Below, one piece after another: positions 48,782 through 56,761 of a stretch of DNA of 64,000 nt. How positions within the stretch are numbered: the stretch's first letter is position 1; each line of letters opens with the position of its first letter. The position numbers were made by a program, and so were the translations under genes. The notes below the pieces were generated by a model. It was not told the origin of the DNA. It was given only the letters and a program-made list of their open reading frames with translations, and searched no databases. The DNA is from Gemmatimonas sp. (GTDB lineage: Bacteria > Gemmatimonadota > Gemmatimonadetes > Gemmatimonadales > Gemmatimonadaceae). The stretch covers positions 62,001-126,000 of the forward strand of contig JANYJW010000021.1 in the NCBI GenBank assembly GCA_025361705.1, read 5' to 3'.

Positions 48782-50064
48782 AGGTGCTGGTTGTCGGCGG
48801 CGGCGGCCGCGAGCACGCGCTGGCGTGGAAGCTCCTGCAGGATGATCCGCGCCTCGAACTCGTGGCCGCCCCCGGCAACCCGGGGATGGCCACCCTCGGT
48901 CGCTGCGAGCCCGTCTCCGTCACCGACATCGACGGCCTGTGCGCCCTCGCCCAGCGTGAACGCGCCGACTTGGTGGTCGTAGGGCCCGAGGCGCCGCTCG
49001 AACTCGGGCTCGTCGACCGATTGCGCGCGCTGGGCATCGCGGCATTCGGGCCGACCGCCGCAGCCGCTGAAATCGAAACCTCCAAGCGCTTCGCCAAGGA
49101 ACTGATGCTCGCCGCCGGCGTGCCGACGGCGATGGCGCGCACCTTTACCGATGCGACCGCGGCCAAGGCCGAGGTGCGGCGGCTCGGCGCGCCGGTGGTG
49201 GTGAAGGCGTCGGGCATCGCGGCGGGCAAAGGCGTGATTGTCGCGGCGACCATCAACGAAGCGGAGGCCGCGGTCGACGCGATGCTCGTCGACAATGCCT
49301 TTGGCGCGGCGGGCGCCGAGGTGCTGGTGGAAGAGTTCATGACCGGCGAGGAGCTGTCGGTCTTTGCGCTCACCGACGGCACGCACGTGCTCCCGATGAT
49401 TGCCGCGCAGGATCACAAGCGCATCGGCGAAGGCGATACCGGACCCAACACCGGCGGAATGGGCGCGTACGCGCCCGTCTCGATTGCGCCGCCCGCGTTG
49501 ATTGCAGAGTTCGTCGCGACGGTCTTCGAGCCGACGCTGCGCGCCATGCGCGAGGCCGGACGGCCGTTCACCGGCCTGCTCTATGCGGGCCTCATGCTTA
49601 CGCCGCACGGTCCCCGAGTGGTGGAATTCAACTGCCGCTTTGGCGATCCCGAGACCGAGGCCATCCTGCCGTTGCTCCACTCGTCACTGCTCGAGCCGAT
49701 GCTCGCCATTGCGCGCGGCGACTCGCTGGCGGGCGCGGCCCCGCTGCGGTGGAAGCCGCTGGCGGCAGTCACGACGGTGGTTGCGGCGGCGGGATATCCG
49801 GGCACCGTGACCAATGGCGACGCCATCACGCTGCCCGGCGAGCAGCTGAACGTGACCGTCTTCCACGCCGGCACGCGGTGCGACGCCGACAGGACGCTGC
49901 GCACGGCCGGTGGGCGGGTCCTGGCCATTACCGCGCTCGCGCCGACGCTCGCGCAGGCGCAAAAGGACAGCGCGCGCGCCGCGGCCAAGGTGCAGTTTGC
50001 CGGGCGGCAGTTCCGTCGCGACATCGGCTGGCGCGAACTCGCCCGCGGTGCCGGAACTTCCTGA
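48778..50064 (+). CDS. purD: Phosphoribosylamine-glycine ligase
   Basis: PurD catalyses the second step of purine synthesis: phosphoribosylamine plus glycine plus ATP to GAR. The 428-residue protein begins MKVLVVGGGGREHALAWKL. ATP-grasp motifs include VVVKASGIAAGKGVIVA and GEELSVFALTDG, then DHKRIGEGDTGPNTGGMGAY and VVEFNCRFGDPETEAIL. The ATG overlaps the M48 stop, and its 3' end overlaps the mutM-like start by 17 bp. No other pur gene is in the window. Confidence 0.97.
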   Translation: MKVLVVGGGGREHALAWKLLQDDPRLELVAAPGNPGMATLGRCEPVSVTDIDGLCALAQRERADLVVVGPEAPLELGLVDRLRALGIAAFGPTAAAAEIETSKRFAKELMLAAGVPTAMARTFTDATAAKAEVRRLGAPVVVKASGIAAGKGVIVAATINEAEAAVDAMLVDNAFGAAGAEVLVEEFMTGEELSVFALTDGTHVLPMIAAQDHKRIGEGDTGPNTGGMGAYAPVSIAPPALIAEFVATVFEPTLRAMREAGRPFTGLLYAGLMLTPHGPRVVEFNCRFGDPETEAILPLLHSSLLEPMLAIARGDSLAGAAPLRWKPLAAVTTVVAAAGYPGTVTNGDAITLPGEQLNVTVFHAGTRCDADRTLRTAGGRVLAITALAPTLAQAQKDSARAAAKVQFAGRQFRRDIGWRELARGAGTS

Positions 50065-50866
50065 GACCGAGACGATCGCGCGCGACTTGCACGCGGCGAT
50101 CGTCGGAGCACGCATCGTCGCGGCGCAGGTGCTGCGCCCGGACGTCGTGCGGGGTGTCACCGCGGCCGGGTGTGCGCGCCGCCTGCATCGTCGCACGCTG
50201 CAGCGTGTCTGGCGGCGCGCGAAGAGCGTGGTGCTGTCGTGCGATGACGCACTGCACGCGGTCGTCACGCCCCGGTTCACCGGGGCATTGATCCTCGGCG
50301 CGCCGGACGTCGCGGACGCCTACGCCTGCATTCGCCTGACCTTGGCCGACGACCGCGAGCTGCGGTACACCGATGTGCGCCGGCTCGGCACCTTTGCCGT
50401 GTTCGACTCCGCCGCGTTGCACGCGTGGAGCGATGCGCTGGGCCCCGAGCCGCTTGACCCCGCGTTCACCGCCGAGCGACTTTCGGAGTGTCTTCGGGGC
50501 ACCAAACGCGCGGTGAAAGCGGTTCTCATGGACCAGAAACGGCTGGCAGGAGTGGGCAACATCTACGCCAACGAGTCGCTGTGGCGCGCGGGCATCCGCC
50601 CGGCACGCCGGGCGGCGTCGCTGACGCGGCATGAATGCGCCATGCTGCATCACGAGCTCACTGGCGTGCTGCGCGAGGCCATCGCGGCGCGGGGCACATC
50701 GTTTCGCGACTACCGCGACGCGTTCGGCGCGCGCGGCAGCTATGCCGCGCAGCTTCAGGCGTACGGGCGCGGCGGCCAGCCGTGTACGCGATGCGGCCGC
50801 GTGTTGAAGATCAGTCACGCCATCGACGGACGCGCGACGGTCTGGTGTGCGGGATGTCAGCGATGA
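50048..50866 (+). CDS. mutM: Formamidopyrimidine-DNA glycosylase (Fpg/MutM family)
   Basis: This 272-residue DNA glycosylase/AP lyase excises oxidised purines such as 8-oxoguanine. Starting at GTG 50048 gives PELPETETI, so the catalytic Pro2 and Glu3 are exactly placed; this fixes the start although it overlaps purD by 17 bp. The helix-two-turn-helix DQKRLAGVGNIYANESLW and the C-terminal zinc finger (CTRCGRVLKISH and VWCAGCQ) are complete. It could be a Nei-like paralogue, but KRLAGVGNIYANE favours Fpg. Its stop overlaps the UvrC-like gene. Confidence 0.94.
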   Translation: MPELPETETIARDLHAAIVGARIVAAQVLRPDVVRGVTAAGCARRLHRRTLQRVWRRAKSVVLSCDDALHAVVTPRFTGALILGAPDVADAYACIRLTLADDRELRYTDVRRLGTFAVFDSAALHAWSDALGPEPLDPAFTAERLSECLRGTKRAVKAVLMDQKRLAGVGNIYANESLWRAGIRPARRAASLTRHECAMLHHELTGVLREAIAARGTSFRDYRDAFGARGSYAAQLQAYGRGGQPCTRCGRVLKISHAIDGRATVWCAGCQR

Positions 50867-51996
50867 GCCGGCGCAAGGAGCGGCCGTCGTTTGCGCCCAG
50901 TGCCGCCGTGGCGGTGGCGCGCGCCGCAGAGATGCTCGCCCGCGTCAAGGGCGAGGCGCGCGACGTGCCGGGCGTGTACGAAATGCGGGCCGCCAACGGC
51001 GAGATCATTTACGTGGGCAAGTCCAAGAAGCTGCGCACGCGCTTGCTCAGCTATTTCCGGGCCGTCTACCCCGGCGACAAGGGGGCGCGCATCCTGCGCG
51101 AAGCCGCCGAGTTGCAGTGGGAGTACGTCCCCACCGAGTTCGCGTCGCTGCTGGAGGAACTTGCGCGCATCAAGCGATACCGGCCGCGGCACAACGTGGT
51201 CGGCAAGCGCGACGCGCGGCACTTTGCGTTCATTCGCGTGGCGCGTGGTGCGGCGGAGTCGTTTCGCGTGGCGCGTGGCTCGGGCAACGACGACAACGGC
51301 ACCTACTTTGGCCCGTTTCACGGCGCGATGCAGCTCGAAGAGGCGCTGCGCGAACTCAATGATGCGCTGGGCCTGCGCGACTGCGCGCTCGACACCCCGA
51401 TGCATTTTGCCGATCAGGCCGACCTCTTTGCCGTGCCGCGCACCCCGGGGTGCATCCGGCACGAGATCGGCAAGTGCATGGGTCCCTGCGTCGCTGCCGT
51501 GCGGCGCGACGACTACGCCGCGCGATTCGGCCTCGCGCGCGCTTTTCTCGAGGGGGCCAACGACGTGCCGGTCGCGGCGCTCAAGCGCGCGATGGACGAG
51601 GCCAGCGCGAAACTGGAGTTCGAGCGCGCCGCGGCGCTGCGCGACAAGATCGGGCGACTCGACTCGCTGCGCGCCCAGTTTGCGCGGCTGCGCTTCGCCG
51701 TGGAATCGCTGACGTTCGTCTACACGCCGGTGGCAGTCGAGGGCGATGCGGTGAGCTACGTCATCCGGCGCGGCCGCGTGCGCGCCACGCTGCCCGTGCC
51801 GCGCACCGCCGAGCAGCGTCGGGCCTTTGACGCCAGGGCGACGGCGATCTTTGCCCCGGTGGAACGCACCGACGGCACGGTGCCCGCGCACGAGATTGAC
51901 GAGCTGCTGCTCGTCACCAGCTGGTTTACGCGCTTTCCCAGGGAGCTGGAGCGCACCAGCGGGTTTGCACCGGCGTCCTCATCGCCCCACGCGTAG
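50863..51996 (+). CDS. UvrC-like GIY-YIG nuclease lacking the C-terminal nuclease half
   Basis: This 377-residue protein matches the N-terminal part of UvrC, which makes the 3' incision in nucleotide excision repair. The GIY-YIG domain has GVYEMRAANGEIIYVGKSKK (37-56). Four cysteines (C174, C197, C205, C209; GCIRHEIGKCMGPC) match the UvrC iron-sulfur site. A UVR UvrB-binding segment (LKRAMDEASAKLEFERAAAL, about 240-260) follows. The RNase H-like 5'-incision domain and helix-hairpin-helix are absent. The short nuclease Cho has a similar truncation but lacks the UVR segment. ATG 50863 overlaps the mutM stop (ATGA); ATG 50854 is possible. Confidence 0.88.
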   Translation: MSRRKERPSFAPSAAVAVARAAEMLARVKGEARDVPGVYEMRAANGEIIYVGKSKKLRTRLLSYFRAVYPGDKGARILREAAELQWEYVPTEFASLLEELARIKRYRPRHNVVGKRDARHFAFIRVARGAAESFRVARGSGNDDNGTYFGPFHGAMQLEEALRELNDALGLRDCALDTPMHFADQADLFAVPRTPGCIRHEIGKCMGPCVAAVRRDDYAARFGLARAFLEGANDVPVAALKRAMDEASAKLEFERAAALRDKIGRLDSLRAQFARLRFAVESLTFVYTPVAVEGDAVSYVIRRGRVRATLPVPRTAEQRRAFDARATAIFAPVERTDGTVPAHEIDELLLVTSWFTRFPRELERTSGFAPASSSPHA

Positions 51997-52148
51997 GACG
52001 CGCTCGGCAGCGGCCGCCTGTTTCGCGGCCAGCGTCGGCGCGGGAGTGGGCGCGACGCCGCCCAATTGCACTCGGCCGACGGGCGTAGTCTTTCGGGTGG
52101 ATTGGGCCGCGCGAGGGCGCTGCGCGCTTGCCGGTCCGTACACCACCG

Positions 52149-52180
52149 CAGTGTTGCGACGCATCAGTGTTGCGACGCAT
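52149..52180. repeat. 16-bp tandem direct repeat upstream of the ThDP enzyme genes
   Basis: CAGTGTTGCGACGCAT occurs twice head to tail (52149-52164 and 52165-52180), and a third partial copy CAGTTGCGG follows. It lies about 100 bp before the ATG at 52282. Confidence 0.7.
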
Positions 52181-52185
52181 CAGTT

Positions 52186-52203
52186 GCGGGCACAATGGCC
52201 CGC
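52186..52203. promoter_or_regulatory. Inverted repeat next to the 16-bp direct repeats
   Basis: GCGGGC (52186-52191) and GCCCGC (52198-52203) flank ACAATG. Together with the direct repeats it forms a compact, possibly regulatory, block. The rest of 51997-52281 shows no gene. Confidence 0.4.
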
Positions 52204-52281
52204 AGGGCAAATTGGCTGCGGGATCGGGATCGACATTATGGCTCGGCAGTGCCGGGCAGCCGTGCAACTGGTGATGGTGCG

Positions 52282-52770
52282 ATGTTTTCTGGCGACGAAA
52301 TGGCCGCGTTGTTCACGTCGATGGGCATCACCCACGTGGTCTCGATTCCCGACAGCACGATAGGCGCGTGGCATCCGGCCATCGAAGCGTCGCCCGACCT
52401 GCGCCTCGTCCGGGTCTGCCGCGAAGGGGAAGCCTGGGCGGTTGCCGCCGGCCTCTACCTCGGTGGCGCCACGCCGCTCGTCCTGATCCAGTGCACCGGA
52501 CTGTTTGAGTCGGGCGACTCGCTGCGCAACGTCCTGCACGACTGGAAGCTGCCGATCTTTGCCGTCATCGGGTATCGCAGCTATCTCAACCAGGACACGC
52601 TGCCGGGCGACACGTGCCTCGTCTTCACCGAGCCGGTGCTCGACGCGTGGCGCATCGACTATCGCCTCATCACGACGCCTGCGCAGCGCGAGGAGATCCG
52701 CACGCACTATGTGGCGTGCCGCGACGCCGGCACGCCCGGCGCGGCGCTGATCGCGGAGGGCAAGGCATGA
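52282..52770 (+). CDS. ThDP-dependent enzyme, PYR-domain (alpha) subunit, ComD-like
   Basis: This 162-residue protein is a stand-alone pyrimidine-binding half of a thiamine-diphosphate enzyme. It resembles the alpha subunit of sulfopyruvate or phosphonopyruvate decarboxylase: MGITHVVSIPDSTIGAW, then VCREGEAWAVAAGLYLGG with the Glu that activates the cofactor, and LIQCTGLFESGDSLRN. Its stop overlaps the beta-subunit start (ATGA), giving a matched two-gene enzyme. The 2-oxo acid substrate is not evident. The ATG at 52282 has only a weak ribosome site. Confidence 0.82.
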   Translation: MFSGDEMAALFTSMGITHVVSIPDSTIGAWHPAIEASPDLRLVRVCREGEAWAVAAGLYLGGATPLVLIQCTGLFESGDSLRNVLHDWKLPIFAVIGYRSYLNQDTLPGDTCLVFTEPVLDAWRIDYRLITTPAQREEIRTHYVACRDAGTPGAALIAEGKA

Positions 52771-53384
52771 CCGGATCTGTGGAACGCATGCCGCAGCTCG
52801 AGGCGCTGCGCACACTGCACGCAGCCCGACGCGCGGACGACGTGATTATCACCAGCATGGGTGCCGCCCGCGACTGGATGGTGCTCGGCGCGGGCCCGCT
52901 CGACCTCCCGCTCGTCCCGTCAAGCATGGGCACCGCACCGTCCATCGGACTCGGCATCGCGCTTGCGCAGCCGCAGCGCCGAGTGATCGTGGTCAACGGC
53001 GATGGGGCGATGCTGATGAACCTCGGATCGCTCGTATCGATCACGGCCGCGGGGCCAGCCAACCTGATTTTGATCCTCGCGGACAACGGCGTGTACGAGA
53101 TCACTGGTGCGCAGCCGACCGCAGGATCCGCTCCGGCGCGCGCCGACGGCACCAGCGTCGCCTTCATGGGGATGGCGCGGGCCGCCGGCTTTCGGACGGT
53201 GCACCGCTTCTCCAACGCCGCAGACTGGGCGCGCAGTGTCGGAAGCATCCTCTCGGCGACGGGGCCCACCTTCGTGCTGCTCGATGTCGGCGCGGTGCCC
53301 GGGAGCAAGGGCCCGCGGTCGCCCGGGCCGGCGGGCCCACGCGCGATCGAGCTGCGACGTCACATCACGCAGGATCCAGGGTAG
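52767..53384 (+). CDS. ThDP-dependent enzyme, PP-domain (beta) subunit, ComE-like
   Basis: This 205-residue protein is the diphosphate-binding half that pairs with the upstream gene. The Mg-ThDP motif is NGDGAMLMNLG to LADN (GDG, then N after about 25 residues). SSMGTAPSIGLGIALAQPQRR lies before it, as in ComE and Ppd C-terminal domains. A Pro/Gly-rich C-terminus (VPGSKGPRSPGPAGPR) is unusual. The pair stands alone, with no aminotransferase, mutase or coenzyme M genes nearby, so sulfopyruvate cannot be assumed as substrate. Confidence 0.83.
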   Translation: MTGSVERMPQLEALRTLHAARRADDVIITSMGAARDWMVLGAGPLDLPLVPSSMGTAPSIGLGIALAQPQRRVIVVNGDGAMLMNLGSLVSITAAGPANLILILADNGVYEITGAQPTAGSAPARADGTSVAFMGMARAAGFRTVHRFSNAADWARSVGSILSATGPTFVLLDVGAVPGSKGPRSPGPAGPRAIELRRHITQDPG

Positions 53385-53429
53385 GCACCCCGCGCGACTG
53401 CCCGTCGTTGCAGCGGCAGCAGCGGCTGG

Positions 53430-53903
53430 TCAGTCGGGCAGTTCCACCAACACGGCCTCGACGCGACCATCGGCGATCGTCAATCGCGCCACACTCGGGT
53501 GCAGGTCGAAGCGCGGCGCGCCGGCAGCGCCCGGGTTCACCACCAATACGCCGGCCACGCGCTCGATCTTCTGCACGTGGCTGTGCCCATACACGAGGAC
53601 GTCGAAACCCGGGTACGCCGCCATGAGCCGCGCTGCACTGGGACGCCCCACCTCGTGCCCGTGCGACACGTGGATGCGCACGCCGTCCACCTCCACCACG
53701 CGCTCCTGCGCGAGCCCCGGCGTCCACGGAGCGTCGCAGTTGCCGAAGACGGCCTGCACCGGCGCAATGACCGCCAGCTCGTCGAGGATCGTGTCGCTGC
53801 AGACATCGCCGGCGTGCAGGATCATCGCCACGCCGGCCAGCGCCTCGTGCACCCCGGCCCGCAGCATACCGTGCGTGTCTGAGATGAGACCGATTTCGAT
53901 CAT
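53430..53903 (-). CDS. YfcE/MJ0936-family metallophosphoesterase
   Basis: This 157-residue enzyme is a calcineurin-like phosphodiesterase. Metal ligands are in IGLISDTHG, ILHAGDVCSD, VFGNCDAPW, HVSHGHE and VYGHSHVQK, in the normal order. Members hydrolyse phosphodiesters, and the natural substrate is seldom known. The ATG 53903 overlaps the MFS gene stop by 4 bp (ATGA). It converges on the ThDP beta-subunit gene. Confidence 0.9.
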   Translation of the reverse strand: MIEIGLISDTHGMLRAGVHEALAGVAMILHAGDVCSDTILDELAVIAPVQAVFGNCDAPWTPGLAQERVVEVDGVRIHVSHGHEVGRPSAARLMAAYPGFDVLVYGHSHVQKIERVAGVLVVNPGAAGAPRFDLHPSVARLTIADGRVEAVLVELPD

Positions 53904-55075
53904 GCGAGCACCCGCCGCGAAATTCCACGGAAGACGGCGAGCGCCACGGTCACCGTGATGATCTCGGCCCCGAGCATGCCCGTCATTCCCCACGCGTCGT
54001 GCGCCCAGCCCGCGCCCTTGACCAGCCCCAGCGAGCCCAGCGTGTTGAACGCGATGAACAGGCTCACCTTGGTGGATGCCGCCCCGCCCTTGGCGAGCGC
54101 AAGCGCCATGCCGGTAAGCGCCGCCGTGCATGCGCCGAGCGTCAACGTGTAGCTCGCGGTGAGCACGGCGAACGCCCACGGCTCACGCGGCGACACGAGC
54201 AGGAGCAGCGCGAAGACCCCCTGCGCGGCGCACGCCCAGAAGTAGGCGCGCCGCGGCGGCAGGCGGTCCTCGAACCATCCGCCGGCGAGTGTGCCGATGG
54301 TGATGGCACTGCCGGCCACGAGGCCCAACACAAGCGACACCATGTCCGGTCCCGCGTTCCACTCGCGCGCGACCGCCGAGAAGAGGAACTGCGCATTGCC
54401 AGTGCCGATGGGGAGAAACGCGAGCAGCAGGGCGAGCCGTCCGTCGATCTTCGACACCATGGTCCGCAGTTCGCGCCAGACGTCGCGCGCACGATCGCCG
54501 ATGCGGCCCTCGCCAACGCGCGGGGGTTCACGCAGGGTGAGCAGCGGCAGGTTGCAGGCGAGCACCACGGCAGCGAGCACGGCACCCGCCATCCACGGCG
54601 CCGCCAGATGGCGCACGAGGTACAGCGCCGCGCCGCCGCCAAGCGTCTGCCCCACCATGTTGCCCGTCTGGTAGAAGCCGGCCGCGCGCCCCAGCAGCGC
54701 AGGGTCGCAGTTGTGCAGCAGCAGTCCCTGCAGGGCAAAGGCGATGAACGTCGCCGACAGCGCCCCGGCCAGCACAATTCCAGTCAACAGCGGCAGGGTG
54801 CGCGCACTCATCGGGACGACGCACATCGCGAAGAAGGCCAGCGCGCAGCAGGCGTTGGCCAGCACGTACCAGCGCTTGCGCGAGAGCGTGAGGTCGCCGA
54901 CCGGCGCCCAGAGGAACTTGAATGCCGCCGGCGCAAAGGCGGTGCCGACAATGGTTGCCACCGCGCTCACCGGCAGGCCCGCGCGCGTGGCGAGCCAGCC
55001 GAGCATGACGGCGGGGACGCCGATCATCAAGCCATAGGGGAAATAGAGGATGCCGAAGAGGGCGGGATGGGTCAC
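53900..55075 (-). CDS. MFS transporter (AmpG-like)
   Basis: This 391-residue inner-membrane protein has about 12 hydrophobic helices. FPYGLMIGVPAVMLGWLATR and FKFLWAPVGDLTLSRKRWY resemble the PAT/AmpG branch, which moves muropeptides or acetyl-CoA. The central loop (REPPRVGEGRIGDRARDVW) separates the two halves. The start is GTG at 55075. Its stop overlaps the phosphoesterase gene. Substrate is unassigned. Confidence 0.83.
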   Translation of the reverse strand: MTHPALFGILYFPYGLMIGVPAVMLGWLATRAGLPVSAVATIVGTAFAPAAFKFLWAPVGDLTLSRKRWYVLANACCALAFFAMCVVPMSARTLPLLTGIVLAGALSATFIAFALQGLLLHNCDPALLGRAAGFYQTGNMVGQTLGGGAALYLVRHLAAPWMAGAVLAAVVLACNLPLLTLREPPRVGEGRIGDRARDVWRELRTMVSKIDGRLALLLAFLPIGTGNAQFLFSAVAREWNAGPDMVSLVLGLVAGSAITIGTLAGGWFEDRLPPRRAYFWACAAQGVFALLLLVSPREPWAFAVLTASYTLTLGACTAALTGMALALAKGGAASTKVSLFIAFNTLGSLGLVKGAGWAHDAWGMTGMLGAEIITVTVALAVFRGISRRVLA

Positions 55076-55080
55076 GACGA

Positions 55081-55143
55081 CGATTCAGGATAAGGAATCC
55101 GGATTGCGATTGAGGGCCGCAAATCAGGATTGCGATGGTCGAT
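55081..55143. repeat. Degenerate 7-bp-period array between MFS and ubiX genes
   Basis: GATTCAG, GATAAGG, AATCCGG, ATTGCGA and related words follow a 7-bp register. GGATTGCGAT occurs twice. It shares words with the arrays near tig and lon. Confidence 0.5.
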
Positions 55144-55244
55144 AACCGCGCGCACGAATCGGACGAAGATGCCCACCGCAAACACAAAGGGCCAGCATCC
55201 GCCGGCCCCTGCTGCGCTCGCGATCCCCCGGCTCTCGCCGCCCG

Positions 55245-55850
55245 TCACCCGTCTCGCGCCTCGCCCCACCGCGGCGCCAACCCGTTCTCCACGCCAAGAT
55301 GATCGAGCACGCGTGCCACCACAAAGTCCACCAGCTCCTCGATGCGCGTCGGCGCGTGGTAGAAGCCCGGACTCGCCGGCATCACCACGGCGCCGGCCTG
55401 CGTCACACGCAGCATGTTCTCGAGGTGGATGCTCGACAGCGGCGTCTCGCGCGTCACGAGCACCAGCGTGCGCCGTTCCTTGAGCGTCACGTCGGCCGCG
55501 CGCTCCACGAGCGACCGGCTGGTGCCCGCCGCGATCGCCGCCAGCGTCCCCATCGAACAGGGACACACCACCATCGCACTCGCCCGATGCGACCCACTCG
55601 CCGGTCCGGCGCCGCGGTCGGCGTCGTCATACACCGTCACGCAGCGATCCCACGCCGCGGTGCCAACATGGACGCGCAGCTCCTCCACCGAGCCGAGCGA
55701 CGTCTCCGTCTGGAGAAGCCGCAGGCCGTGGCCGCTCACGATCAGCGACACCGTTCGCTCGGCCTGCACCAGCGCCTGGAGCAGCCGCACGCCATACGGC
55801 GCACCCGACGCACCGGTGACGGCCATGATGATGGGGCGCTGCTCGGTCAC
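55245..55850 (-). CDS. ubiX: UbiX-family flavin prenyltransferase
   Basis: UbiX makes prenylated FMN, the cofactor required by UbiD decarboxylases. The 201-residue protein starts with IIMAVTGASGAPYGVRLLQAL (FMN site). CPCSMGTLAAIAAGTSRSLVE, RETPLSSIHLENML and PASPGFYHAPTRIEELVDF are the family signatures. GTG at 55850 overlaps the ubiA stop (GTGA). As last gene of the ubiE-ubiD-ubiA-ubiX operon it supplies the cofactor for the UbiD protein. In futalosine-pathway nomenclature it may correspond to MqnM. Confidence 0.93.
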   Translation of the reverse strand: MTEQRPIIMAVTGASGAPYGVRLLQALVQAERTVSLIVSGHGLRLLQTETSLGSVEELRVHVGTAAWDRCVTVYDDADRGAGPASGSHRASAMVVCPCSMGTLAAIAAGTSRSLVERAADVTLKERRTLVLVTRETPLSSIHLENMLRVTQAGAVVMPASPGFYHAPTRIEELVDFVVARVLDHLGVENGLAPRWGEARDG

Positions 55851-56761
55851 AGGAACACCCGCTCGGCGAGCACAAAGAGGAAGAAGGTCACGCTCAGGAT
55901 GCCATTCACGCGAAAGAACGCCGCATCCAGTTTCGACTGGTCATCGGCCGACACCAGCGAGTGTTCCCACGCGAGGATGCCGGCCGCGACCACCACGCCG
56001 GCAAGGTAGAGTGCGCCCGAGCGCGACGCCACACCGGCGGCCGCGAGTGCGAGGACGGCAAGCACATGCAACGTGCGCGACACGGCGAGCGCCTGCGCCG
56101 TACCCATCGCGGCCGGCACCGAATGCAACGCGTGCGCCCGATCGAACTCGATGTCGGGCAGCGCGTACAGGATGTCAAAACCACCCACCCAGCTCATCAC
56201 CGCCACGGCAAGCGCCGGCAGCAGCCACCACGGATCGCTCCACGCGCCGGTGACGGCGAGGTAGCCTCCGGCTGGTGCGATGCCAAGGCCCAACCCGAGC
56301 ACCAGGTGCGCCCACCGGGTGAAACGCTTGGTGAGGCTATAGAACAGCACCCACGCCAGCGCCACGGGCGACAGCCACAGGCAGAGCGGGTTGATCCGCC
56401 ACGCGGCGAAGATGAAGACGGCCGACGCCACGACGACGCTCGCCGTCGCCTCGGACACGCGCATGGCGCCGCTCGGGATCTCGCGCATGGCCGTGCGCGG
56501 GTTGAGCGCGTCGTAGCGGCGGTCCGCAATCCGGTTGAAGCCCATGGCGGCAAAGCGCGCCGCGGTAAACGCGAGCACCACCCAGAGCACCGTCGCGGCC
56601 GTCACCGGCGCCAGCCGACTGGCCAGCACCACGCCCACGAGCGCAAACGGCAGCGCAAAGACGGTGTGCGGCAGTTTCACGAAGTTGGCGTAGCGCACCA
56701 GCCGCGACGTCCCGCCGTAGGTCTGCCCCTCGCGCACCGTGGCGCCGCCGGGCGAGGTCAC
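55847..56761 (-). CDS. ubiA: UbiA-family prenyltransferase (probably menaquinone pathway)
   Basis: This 304-residue inner-membrane enzyme prenylates an aromatic acid. The two Asp-rich Mg sites are NRIADRRYD and DIEFDRAHALHS, and about eight or nine hydrophobic helices surround them. LVRYANFVKLPHTVFALPFAL is the usual N-terminus. The start is GTG at 56761 overlapping the ubiD stop. With UbiD, UbiX and UbiE neighbours it most likely acts on 1,4-dihydroxy-6-naphthoate in the futalosine route (MqnP-like). That substrate is inferred from context. Confidence 0.92.
   Translation of the reverse strand: MTSPGGATVREGQTYGGTSRLVRYANFVKLPHTVFALPFALVGVVLASRLAPVTAATVLWVVLAFTAARFAAMGFNRIADRRYDALNPRTAMREIPSGAMRVSEATASVVVASAVFIFAAWRINPLCLWLSPVALAWVLFYSLTKRFTRWAHLVLGLGLGIAPAGGYLAVTGAWSDPWWLLPALAVAVMSWVGGFDILYALPDIEFDRAHALHSVPAAMGTAQALAVSRTLHVLAVLALAAAGVASRSGALYLAGVVVAAGILAWEHSLVSADDQSKLDAAFFRVNGILSVTFFLFVLAERVFL

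Noticed and set aside
52282-53384. Acetolactate synthase or pyruvate dehydrogenase E1 assignment for the ThDP pair
   Set aside because: Subunits are too short (162 and 205 residues), and the FAD/central domain and E1 motifs are absent; the split matches ComD/ComE-type enzymes better.
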